In this document: piece after piece, positions 17,880-25,874 of the stretch | Numbering within the stretch: position 1 is the first letter of the stretch | Layout: each line of letters starts with the position of its first letter | DNA from: an uncultured Eubacteriales bacterium | GTDB lineage: Bacteria > Bacillota > Clostridia > Christensenellales > CAG-138 | Length of the DNA: 63,470 bases | Assembly (NCBI GenBank): GCA_900542615.1 | Contig: UQOG01000003.1 | Location: forward strand, 1 to 63,470 | Direction of reading: 5' to 3' | Position numbers and translations under genes: made by a program | The notes under the pieces: generated by a model | What the model was told of the DNA's origin: nothing | Databases searched by the model: none | What the model saw: only the letters and a program-made list of their open reading frames with translations

Positions 17880-18474
17880 TTGAGTTGATCGCTTTGTGAA
17901 TATGTGGTAATCTCGTGTTGTTATAACACATCTCCCGATACGCACAAAGAGGTGTAACTATCATTGCCAAAAGACTAGCTTTCTTAAGTGCTTGAAAGTG
18001 CAGGTTCAGATATAATTTGTACGCGGCAGGCACAAGACCCTTCGGTTGAAGAAATGACAGACAGCAGTATAAGAAATACTTTTAGAGCACGCATCAAAAG
18101 ATTATCATAACTATTTCCATGAAAAAGTTTTGATATTGCATATAGCCAAAAAATTGAAACCAATAAATTTATGGCTCCCCAAAACGAGATTTGAGGAAAC
18201 TGTTTTGTAATCTCAGCAAGTATGTATGTAATGGCATTAGAAGCAGCTGCGCAATATGCTGCTTTTGCAAGCGAAAACATCTCGGATGTTCTAGAAAAGA
18301 AAAAGCAATATACTTTTTTGGTGTTACAATATACACAAGGCTGCTGTTGTCAAGAGTTTTGGGAAATATTACATTCGATAAAACTTGGTTTTGCAGATTG
18401 TGCTTATGCCAGATGGCGTTCAATGTATGAATTATGCTGTAATGCATCGTCCCTTTGGGGCTAGACATAACAAT
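17880..18474. other. Low-G+C island without a secure gene
   Basis: About 600 bp is strikingly richer in A+T than both neighbours. A minus-strand frame at 17984-18280 encodes a 98-aa hydrophobic peptide (contains AYCAAASNAITYIL and LLVSIFWLYAISKLF) but lacks a ribosome binding site. No other frame looks coded. The composition and the conjugative relic beside it suggest foreign DNA. Confidence 0.4.
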
Positions 18475-18518
18475 ACCCCCTGATGTAGTACTTTTTTCCT
18501 ACACCAGGGGGCTTTTTG
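18475..18518 (+). terminator. Rho-independent terminator between region B and the eCIS-linked genes
   Basis: A 13-bp stem with one mismatch, CCCCCTGATGTAG then CTACACCAGGGGG, followed by CTTTTTG on the plus strand. It lies 70 bp past the 3' end of the PP2C gene (18587) and could also form in transcripts arriving from that gene, but the T-run is on the plus side. Confidence 0.6.
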
Positions 18519-18586
18519 TCTATCGCCCGTTTTTCCTGGGCGCGGTTCAAAGCTGCTCCCAGGCTTTTCCAGATAACAAATCGGCT

Positions 18587-20578
18587 CTACTCCGCCCGCT
18601 TTTGCAGGCAGATCTCGTTGCGGCCCTCCTGATAGCGGTAGGTTACCGTATCCATGCTGCGCTGCATGAAAGCCAGGGCGTCTTGCTGCAAGCCCGTCTC
18701 CTCCAGGAAGGGATTTACCTGAGGGCCGGCATACAGGATAGACACGGTGATCATGCGGCCCTCCGGTTCCTCATCTACTGCGCAGCGCACCACAATCTCG
18801 CCCCGGCCGCCCATGCTGCGCACAGCCATGGAGAAGGCTTCCTCTGTCGCTACGCTCATCTTGGCATAGAATGCGCCGCCCAGGTCATTCTCTTCCAGCT
18901 GCCGCCGCAGGAACCGCTGGGCCTGGGGGAACCCTTCCTCCCGCGCCCGCACGGAAATTTCCGCCCGCGCCCGATCTCCCTTATGATACGCCAACGCCAA
19001 AACCGTTACGTCATCCTGGTGATACGGGGTCCCTTCATAGGCGGATACATCGTCGCAAATGGCATTGACCAATGTCTTTAAATCGTTAATCCTACTCCGC
19101 CGGGCATTGAGATTCTTGCGCAGCCTTTCTCGGCCAAACTCCTGGCCTTGAGCATCCTTTGCCTCAAACGCGCCGTTGGAGCATAGCACCAGGCTGTCTC
19201 CCTGGCGGAATGTAAGCTCCATCTTACGATATCGCACATTTTCCGTTTCCGCCAAGGGGCCCATTTGTTGCCCCTCCAGATAGACAAAGGGCCGGTCTTT
19301 CCGCATAAACAGCGGCGCTTCCTGTCCCGCGTTCACGTAGCGGAAGTTCCCGTTTCGGGTATTCAACACGCCCACAAACGCCTGCACCACCACCCCGGGG
19401 GTCTTGCTCTCAAACAACCGGGTATTGATCACGCTCATAGCCTCTTCGATATCCATACCCGTCATCATCTGGTTTTTAATGATGGTCTTTGCCACCACCA
19501 TGAACAAGGCTGCGGGGATGCCCTTGCCGGACACGCCCCCCGTTACCACCCCCAGATGGTCCTGGTCGATCAGGAAGAAATCATAAAAATCCCCGCCCAC
19601 CACCTTGGCCGGCTGCAACTGGGCATAGATATCGAACTCATCCCGGTTGGGGAAGGCGGGAAACGCCCGGGGCAGCAGGGAAATCTGAATATCCGTAGCC
19701 AGGCTCAGCTCCGTGGCGATCCGTTCCTTATCCGCCGCCACTGCAGCCAGGTTCTTGGTATAGTTGTCGATATCCTTGGCCATCTTTCCGAAGGCCTCCG
19801 ACAGGGATTGCATCTCGTCCCCGGTCTGAATGGCGTCGCTGGGATAGGCCAGGTTTTCTCCCCTGGCAAACTCCAGCACGTTTCGGGTTAACTGGGCCAT
19901 GGGTTGAGCCACCATGCGCCGGTTCATGGCGATGAGCACCACGCCGCCGGCCAGAATGATGATACAGCAGATCAGGATCAGGTTGAGTACGTATGAGCGC
20001 AGCTTGCTGAGCACCATTAACAGGGAAAGGTCCGCCTCCACATAGGCCGCAACATTCCCCTGGCTATCCAGCACCGGCGCCCAGGCCATAACCCCCGCCC
20101 CGTAGGCGGGATTGTAGGCGATAAGCTTTTCCGTGGAGGCCTTCTTGGCCTGCACATCCGGCAGCAAATTTTCCAGCTCCGCTTCCTGGTATTCGTATAC
20201 ATCGCCCATCTTGGAAATGTTTTCCGGATCGTCCGATGGGATCTGGGCCTCTAAAATGTAGGTAAAGCTGGTTTCACCCGGCTTAAATATATACAGGTAT
20301 AGGACGTTCTGCTCCTGCTTGATGTTGTTGAATATTTCCCGCAGGGTTTCGTAATATGCGTCCGTTTCCCCGGTTTCCAGGTAGGTTCCAATCTTGTCCC
20401 CATCCACAAAGGTTGCGGCCATGGCAGCGGTCTCCTGGGCCTTTTGAGAATAAAAATCCGTATATTCCCGCCAGGACACCAGATAGCTAAACACCCCTAT
20501 GGCAATGCACAATACCAGCGAAAACAGGGTCACCAATACCGCTAGCTTCATGCCGATGGTTTTAAAACGCTTTTTCAT
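18587..20578 (-). CDS. CACHE-HAMP-PP2C (SpoIIE-type) sensor protein with degraded phosphatase metal site
   Basis: A 663-aa membrane sensor: helix 12-33, extracytoplasmic CACHE-like domain (about 35-195), helix about 196-217, HAMP (218-275), SpoIIE/PP2C domain (about 310-525) and a C-terminal HATPase_c-like (RsbW/SpoIIAB) domain (about 540-663). In the PP2C part GGDFYDF and DDVTVL keep their aspartates. The canonical GDVSGKG reads GGVSGKG and the canonical TDG reads SNG, so two of the metal-binding aspartates are gone. Phosphatase activity is therefore doubtful. The ATPase-like domain contains SVATEEAFSMAV in place of the usual ExxxNxxxH. It is the last gene of the trio after the eCIS operon. 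The likely role is signal-gated partner binding; this is inference. Confidence 0.8.
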   Translation of the reverse strand: MKKRFKTIGMKLAVLVTLFSLVLCIAIGVFSYLVSWREYTDFYSQKAQETAAMAATFVDGDKIGTYLETGETDAYYETLREIFNNIKQEQNVLYLYIFKPGETSFTYILEAQIPSDDPENISKMGDVYEYQEAELENLLPDVQAKKASTEKLIAYNPAYGAGVMAWAPVLDSQGNVAAYVEADLSLLMVLSKLRSYVLNLILICCIIILAGGVVLIAMNRRMVAQPMAQLTRNVLEFARGENLAYPSDAIQTGDEMQSLSEAFGKMAKDIDNYTKNLAAVAADKERIATELSLATDIQISLLPRAFPAFPNRDEFDIYAQLQPAKVVGGDFYDFFLIDQDHLGVVTGGVSGKGIPAALFMVVAKTIIKNQMMTGMDIEEAMSVINTRLFESKTPGVVVQAFVGVLNTRNGNFRYVNAGQEAPLFMRKDRPFVYLEGQQMGPLAETENVRYRKMELTFRQGDSLVLCSNGAFEAKDAQGQEFGRERLRKNLNARRSRINDLKTLVNAICDDVSAYEGTPYHQDDVTVLALAYHKGDRARAEISVRAREEGFPQAQRFLRRQLEENDLGGAFYAKMSVATEEAFSMAVRSMGGRGEIVVRCAVDEEPEGRMITVSILYAGPQVNPFLEETGLQQDALAFMQRSMDTVTYRYQEGRNEICLQKRAE

Positions 20579-20605
20579 ACCCTACCCTTTTCGCTCCGTT
20601 TTTCG

Positions 20606-21205
20606 TTATTGATCCATCAGGGGAATCATGCCCACAGTTGCCCCGCACCGGCAGGGCCCATCCCCGCAATCCGGGCAGGTCATCCCATGGGCATATAGAT
20701 CCTTATAGAAATCCGGCATGTCCTGGATCCAGGAGAATTTTCCCAGGTACTTCATGATGCCGCCGGCAGGCAGATCTCCTAAATTCAACGGGTTCCACAT
20801 TTCTACCAGCAGGTTTTGCACCCCTTCCTGCACCAGGGCGATCCGCAATTGCTTGGTCAGCTCCCGGGCCACCCCGTAGCCGCGGTAATCCGGCAGCACC
20901 ACCAGGATGTCCCCCGAATAGAGCTTCGTGCCGCCCCAGCGGCTCTCCACAAAGGCTTCCAGCTCCGGATGCGCATAGGTGAAGCAGATCCCCGGCAGGC
21001 AGGAAAATACCCCCACAAACCGGTCTCCCTGGGCCCTATCTATACATTTTACACCAATATATCCATCCTCTGCAATCGCTTTACGAAGATGTACCGTGCT
21101 GGAATCGCCGCCATTCAGGTATTCATCATATAGCGAGATCATTATGGGAAGATCCGCCTTGGTTACCCGCTGGTACGCCAAGTCAACATTGCGTTCCTTC
21201 ATCAT
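20606..21205 (-). CDS. GNAT-family acetyltransferase-like protein with C-terminal cysteine cluster
   Basis: A 199-aa protein with a GNAT fold. Acetyl-CoA motif A is visible as ILVVLPDYRGYGVARELTKQL (about residues 100-120), and the preceding beta-strands contain FVGVFSCLPGI. The C-terminus holds CPDCGDGPCRCG, a four-cysteine cluster that could bind zinc. It lies between a fused MFS transporter and the PP2C sensor with gaps of about 25 bp, so the three are one transcript. The substrate is unknown; a modifying role in the signalling trio is possible. Start ATG 21205; a second ATG follows immediately. Confidence 0.7.
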   Translation of the reverse strand: MMKERNVDLAYQRVTKADLPIMISLYDEYLNGGDSSTVHLRKAIAEDGYIGVKCIDRAQGDRFVGVFSCLPGICFTYAHPELEAFVESRWGGTKLYSGDILVVLPDYRGYGVARELTKQLRIALVQEGVQNLLVEMWNPLNLGDLPAGGIMKYLGKFSWIQDMPDFYKDLYAHGMTCPDCGDGPCRCGATVGMIPLMDQ

Positions 21206-21228
21206 GTTTCACCTCTTATCGCGGCTCT

Positions 21229-24114
21229 TTACGAGCCTTTTTTCTTGCTGTTGCAAAGCAGGAACAGCAACAGCAGTCCCAACATAACCCCGCCTATGAT
21301 GCTCAGGCCGGAACGGTACCCCATCAACATGGCAAGGCCGTATACCATGGGCCCAATGGTTTGACCGATATTCTCAAAGAGCGAGTACACGCCCATGGCC
21401 CGTCCGCCGCCGTAATGCTCCACGCTGGGCAGCTCCGAATAGTAGGTGGACTGGGCCGCATAGCCAAAGGAAATGGCCACGGAAAGCAGCAGCACCCCCA
21501 CGATGGTGGTGGCCAGGGTGGGGATCGCCACATAGAGCAATGGCGCCGCGATGATCAAGCCGCTGGCCAGGGTCACCGTCCACTTGCCGCCCAGCCGGGC
21601 GATCAGCTTGCTGGTCAGCTGGGGCCCTGCATAGATCACCAGCAGGCCGCAGATCAGGTATAGCCGGCCGATCATGGTTTCGGTCATGCCCAGCTCCGCC
21701 GCATAGATGGGGAAGAAGTATTCCCGGAAGGACAGGCCCATCAGGAAGGGCAGCAGCATCAGCAGCAGGAAGGTAATGACCTGCCGGTTGAACAGGAAGC
21801 GGAAGAAGCCCACCTCTTCCTTGGCCTTGGCCACGGCCGCTTCTTTGTAATCCCGGCCGGAGAAGCTAAGCGCCAAGCCGATGAGCAGGATTGCCGCACC
21901 CGCGAAATAGACCATGGAGTAATGGCTGAAGGACAGGATGATGGAGCCTACGCCGGCGCCGGCGGTAACGCCCGCCAGGGTGCCTGCGCTGATGTCCGTA
22001 AAGGCCTTGGCGCTTTCCGCCTCGTCTTCGCCCCGGGCCGCGATGGCGTTCAGGCTGACGATGATCAGCCCCAAGCCCATGCCGATCACCGCCTTGCCCC
22101 CCAACAGGGCGAAATAGGTGCCGCCGGCCCCGCACAGCAGGCAGCCGGTGATCTCCAGCAGGAAGCCGGCCACCAGGGTCTTTTTCACCCCCAGCTTACG
22201 GCTGAGCCCGCCGCCCAGGAATGCCATGACGGCGGCCGCGAACACCTGGGCCGACAGGGGGAGGGCGGCGCCCACGCTCTGGGGGATGCCCAGGATGGGG
22301 GTATAGAGCTGGTTGGCCAGAATGGACACGAAGGCGTCCTGCATACAATCCACCAGATAGGCCAGGAAGATCAGCAGCCGCAGGGGGAACTGGGCCGCCA
22401 GCCCCGGCAGGGCCAGGTTCTTGCGCTTGCGTTCCCGGTGTTCGGCGTAGAAGATGATCTCCACGATGATCATCAGCAGCACCACCGCCATGGACAAAAT
22501 GGTGAGGGCCACCTCTTTTACCAATTCCTGGATCTGGGCGTCCAGGTCGTCCAGGTTGGTGCCCACCTCCATGATGGCCATGGGCTCTCCGGCCGCATTT
22601 CGGATGGGCTTGAGCACAAAGGCCCAGGAGCCATAGGAGCTTACGTCGCCGCCAAACTCCACGCTCTCCCCGTCGGAGAGCACCTCCGTATACCCTTCCT
22701 CCCCGTAGGCATACACCGGATACCGGGCGGGCAGGGTCTCCTCGAAGTCCATGATGGTATAGATGATCTCCCCATCCGTGCTGTAGATGGCGTAGTAATA
22801 ATACATCCCGTTTTCATAGCCCATCCGGGTCAGGGCGTCCAGGGGCTCCTTTACCTGGTTGAAATCCGCCCCCTTGTAGTCCGCCAGGGAATCGATGTTA
22901 GCCAGGGCCTCGGTATCGGTGTTTTCCACCAGAATGTCGCAGAACAGGTTCAGCTGCTCCATCACCGTGGCCTTTTGGTTGGATACCATCCGGGTAATGG
23001 TGATATACCCCACCAGGCAGCCCATGCATAGGGAGACCCCCAGCACGATGGCCATCCGCTGGAACAATTCGCTCTTGGGCCTATGGAGCGCCGGCGCCAG
23101 GAGCAGGTACGCCACCGTCACCGCCAGCAGTCCCCCCAGGAACAGGGCGGCCCACAGGGCATGCCGCATCAGTGGCCGGCTATAGGCCAGGGCGTCCACA
23201 TAGGACGCCTCCCCATCCTCCAGCATGTAATAGCCCATATAGTCCGTGGTATAGAGCCGGCCCCCCGCGGTCTGCACCCCGTAGAGGATATCCGGCGCCT
23301 CCAGCACGATCTCCTCCCGGCCGGTTTCCAGGTCATAACACAGCACCGCGTTGGCCGCGATGTCCGAATAATAGATCCGTCCTTCCTCCGCGCACAGCAT
23401 CCAGGAGGTACGGCCCTCGTCCAGCAGCACCTCCGTCGCGCCATCCGTTACCGTGCAAACCTGGCCCAGCCGGTTGGTGAAGATGGGCCGCAGGGTGCCG
23501 GGTTCCGCGTCCGCGTCGGAGATATATTGCCCGGGCAGGTCATAGCCGGCGCTTTGGAGCCGGCCGCTGGCCAGGTCCAGCTGGCATACCGCCAACCCGT
23601 TATCGGTTTTCCGGGTAAAGACCAGGGCGCCCCCCTCCTCCCGCAGGGAAAGGATGTTGCCGTATTGCAGGGGCGGTTCCTGTTCAATGGCTTCATAGTC
23701 GATCAAATACATGCAGACGCCGTTCTCTCCCTGGGCGTCATAGCGGAAGATCCGCTCTTGGCTGATGCGGGTCCCCTGGCCGGCGTAGCGGGTATCCGCC
23801 ACGTAGATGCTGCCGTCCGCCCCTTCCGCCACCAGGGAGGCGTAATAGGGCTCCGTATCGCTGTCCGCGCCGCACTGGATGCTGCGCAGGAGCTTGCCCT
23901 GCCCATCGGTGATGAGCACGGTCTTTTTCCCCTGGTCGATGATATACAGCCGGCCGCTTTCCCCTGGAAAGACTCCGGAGGGCCCGTCAAAGGCGTAGGC
24001 CGTGGAAAAGGGCGCATCGGTAAACAGCGGCCTAAAAACCCAGCACAGGGCGGCCAATAATAAACAGGCCGCCCCCAAGATCAGAGCCAACTTTTTTCGG
24101 GTATTATCCTGCAT
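21229..24114 (-). CDS. Beta-propeller/CACHE sensor fused to an MFS transporter
   Basis: A 961-aa protein with an unusual domain string. A signal-anchor helix (about 9-28) is followed by repeated propeller-like blades (about 35-320; LYIIDQGKKTVLITDGQGK, SIYVADTRY, IYYSDIAANAVL). Then come a helix pair (about 335-385), a CACHE-like extracytoplasmic domain (about 395-545), a helix (about 550-575) and twelve-helix MFS-type transport core (about 590-950) ending NSKKKGS. ATG 24114 has GGAGG. It is the first gene of a trio with the GNAT and PP2C proteins and has its own promoter. The architecture suggests a signal receptor that uses an MFS body. Transport of a ligand is equally possible. Confidence 0.75.
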   Translation of the reverse strand: MQDNTRKKLALILGAACLLLAALCWVFRPLFTDAPFSTAYAFDGPSGVFPGESGRLYIIDQGKKTVLITDGQGKLLRSIQCGADSDTEPYYASLVAEGADGSIYVADTRYAGQGTRISQERIFRYDAQGENGVCMYLIDYEAIEQEPPLQYGNILSLREEGGALVFTRKTDNGLAVCQLDLASGRLQSAGYDLPGQYISDADAEPGTLRPIFTNRLGQVCTVTDGATEVLLDEGRTSWMLCAEEGRIYYSDIAANAVLCYDLETGREEIVLEAPDILYGVQTAGGRLYTTDYMGYYMLEDGEASYVDALAYSRPLMRHALWAALFLGGLLAVTVAYLLLAPALHRPKSELFQRMAIVLGVSLCMGCLVGYITITRMVSNQKATVMEQLNLFCDILVENTDTEALANIDSLADYKGADFNQVKEPLDALTRMGYENGMYYYYAIYSTDGEIIYTIMDFEETLPARYPVYAYGEEGYTEVLSDGESVEFGGDVSSYGSWAFVLKPIRNAAGEPMAIMEVGTNLDDLDAQIQELVKEVALTILSMAVVLLMIIVEIIFYAEHRERKRKNLALPGLAAQFPLRLLIFLAYLVDCMQDAFVSILANQLYTPILGIPQSVGAALPLSAQVFAAAVMAFLGGGLSRKLGVKKTLVAGFLLEITGCLLCGAGGTYFALLGGKAVIGMGLGLIIVSLNAIAARGEDEAESAKAFTDISAGTLAGVTAGAGVGSIILSFSHYSMVYFAGAAILLIGLALSFSGRDYKEAAVAKAKEEVGFFRFLFNRQVITFLLLMLLPFLMGLSFREYFFPIYAAELGMTETMIGRLYLICGLLVIYAGPQLTSKLIARLGGKWTVTLASGLIIAAPLLYVAIPTLATTIVGVLLLSVAISFGYAAQSTYYSELPSVEHYGGGRAMGVYSLFENIGQTIGPMVYGLAMLMGYRSGLSIIGGVMLGLLLLFLLCNSKKKGS

Positions 24115-24167
24115 GAAAAACCTCCGGGCGGGGAAGCCCCGCCGCTGCTTTGCGATGATCCTTGGTT

Positions 24168-24195
24168 ATTATAAGCATACATTCTATCGCCCCAA
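24168..24195 (-). promoter_or_regulatory. Promoter of the MFS/GNAT/PP2C trio
   Basis: On the minus strand, TTGGGG (24190-24195), a 16-bp spacer and TATAAT (24168-24173) lie about 55 bp upstream of the fused MFS gene. A G+C-rich hairpin (about 24217-24248) just upstream could end the eCIS transcript. The trio may therefore be expressed separately from the injection-system operon. Confidence 0.55.
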
Positions 24196-24273
24196 TATGC
24201 AAATGCTTTTGTTTGCTGCCCCAGGGCCAAGGGCCGCTGGCCCCGGGGGGGGGGATGCGGTGGCTTTGGCGGG

Positions 24274-25791
24274 TTATTGGCCAATGAGGGCCCGCATCTT
24301 TTGGTATAGGCCGTGATATTTGAGCATCGCTTCTTTGGAATAGGTGTGGCCAGCGTCCTCCTTCCCTATGGCCTTGGCCATGCCCGCCAGCTGCTTTTCC
24401 GTCAGATCTGCGGCGCCGCCTTGGGTATGGGCGGTATTCATTTTGTTGAACATGGCGGTAGCGCCCTGGGAGGTTCGGACAATGGCGCTGGAAGCCGCCG
24501 GCCCTAGCCCCGACTGATTGGCCATCTGCAAAGCGTTTTTGCCGAGGGTCGGGCTGGTTAAATACAAATTCAAGTTGTTGAGCAGGGTGTTGGTGAGCAA
24601 ATGATCGTCCGCAAAGAAGTCGTCGGCCCCCTGTCCCTGGGTGGCGCTGCGAAGCGCCTGGGCGTTGCCCAGAAGGTACCGCTGCACCTCCGGGTCATCC
24701 ATGAAGATCATCATTTCATCCATGGAGTCGTTGAGGAAGTCCGCTGCGCTCTGCTTACCGATGCGGCTTCTTTCCCGCTCCTCCCTGGTCATTTGGGACA
24801 TGGAACTGAACAGGTTTTTCTTGTCGTCGGAGTTGTAGCGGGCGCCGAGACGTTGGGTCATATTGGCTTGCAGGTTCTGCATGGCGCCGCCGCTGCGGAT
24901 CCGGTCTGAGCTGCTTACAAAGGCAGGATAGCGCGCATTGTTCCGGTTGTTCTCGATTAGGGCGTTGTTAAAGCGCTCCATTTGGGTAGCTCCCGTAGGC
25001 TGCGAGTTGGTGTATGCCGTCCGCATCTGGGTGGCCAGGTTTGCAAAATCCGCCGTCTCCTGGGGGGAGTTGGCGCCGGGGTTAAATTGATAATTCGGCG
25101 CGGCGACCGGCGTTTGCGGCGGGGAGGAAAACAGGTTTTTGATTCCGCCCCAGGCCGCCTTGGCCCCGCTGGCGATGCCCCGCCCAAGGGCTTTGGTGCC
25201 ATTCCAAGCCTTGGACGCCACGCTGGCCAGGCCCGCGCCCATGCCCAGGGCGCCCCGCTTGATAAGGCTGCCTGCCTTCTGGAGGAATTTCGGCATCATC
25301 TGCACCCCGCCCATGGGGGCGCTCACCGTGGACATGCCGCTTTCCACCGCCCCCTGCTGGGCCGTATGCACCAATTCGTGGGCGGCTACCGCAGGATCGA
25401 ACCCGCCCTCGCCAAAGTATACGTCACGGCCTGTGGCATAAGCCCGGGCGCCCATGCTCTCCGCCCTGCCCACAGCGTCTGCGCCCATATGGAAGCGCAC
25501 ATCCGAAAAGTCCGCCCCCATCTTTTCCCCCAGCTCCGCCTTCACCTCCGCCGGGGTACGGGCCGTGATCCCCGCCGCCACGGCGTCGGCCTCCGCCTCT
25601 GCCGCCGGATTCTGTAGGCTTTGGAACCGGGCCATCCGGGCCTGCATCTGGGCCTCCAGAGCATCCCCCAGCCCCGGCTGCTCCAGGCCGTAAGCCCCGC
25701 GCACCGCCTGGGTATTCGAAGCGGGTGCGTCCATGTTTTCGTAGCTGCCCGCCGGGATCTCCCGGGGCTTCTTCACCAATTGATACGCCAT
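24274..25791 (-). CDS. DUF4157 (eCIS-associated) metallopeptidase-like protein with unknown C-terminal domain, candidate effector
   Basis: A 505-aa protein. Residues ~60-150 are a DUF4157 domain with GADFSDVRFH, GARAYATGRDVYFG and the zinc-peptidase-type helix HELVH at 138-142. DUF4157 is strongly associated with eCIS loci, usually on cargo or as its leader. A Gly/Ala-rich linker (about 165-235) with repeated SGAKAAWGGIKNL-like amphipathic stretches precedes a ~250-residue helical C-terminal domain that I do not recognise. The position after the AAA+ ATPase at the end of the operon is where eCIS payload genes commonly sit. No signal peptide or membrane segment is present, so delivery by the injection system is plausible. 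Toxicity is not shown by the sequence. Confidence 0.75.
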   Translation of the reverse strand: MAYQLVKKPREIPAGSYENMDAPASNTQAVRGAYGLEQPGLGDALEAQMQARMARFQSLQNPAAEAEADAVAAGITARTPAEVKAELGEKMGADFSDVRFHMGADAVGRAESMGARAYATGRDVYFGEGGFDPAVAAHELVHTAQQGAVESGMSTVSAPMGGVQMMPKFLQKAGSLIKRGALGMGAGLASVASKAWNGTKALGRGIASGAKAAWGGIKNLFSSPPQTPVAAPNYQFNPGANSPQETADFANLATQMRTAYTNSQPTGATQMERFNNALIENNRNNARYPAFVSSSDRIRSGGAMQNLQANMTQRLGARYNSDDKKNLFSSMSQMTREERERSRIGKQSAADFLNDSMDEMMIFMDDPEVQRYLLGNAQALRSATQGQGADDFFADDHLLTNTLLNNLNLYLTSPTLGKNALQMANQSGLGPAASSAIVRTSQGATAMFNKMNTAHTQGGAADLTEKQLAGMAKAIGKEDAGHTYSKEAMLKYHGLYQKMRALIGQ

Positions 25792-25874
25792 ATTTTCCTC
25801 CTATGCCGCGGCATCCCCGCGTCTAACGTTGCTTGCGCCGGCGCAAATGCGCCCTGCTTCTTTCCTTCCATGAG

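Noticed and set aside
17364..17888. 174-codon plus-strand frame starting upstream of the DUF6050-like relic
   Set aside because: Its translation does not resemble a protein family, whereas another frame in the same place gives the DUF6050-like sequence.
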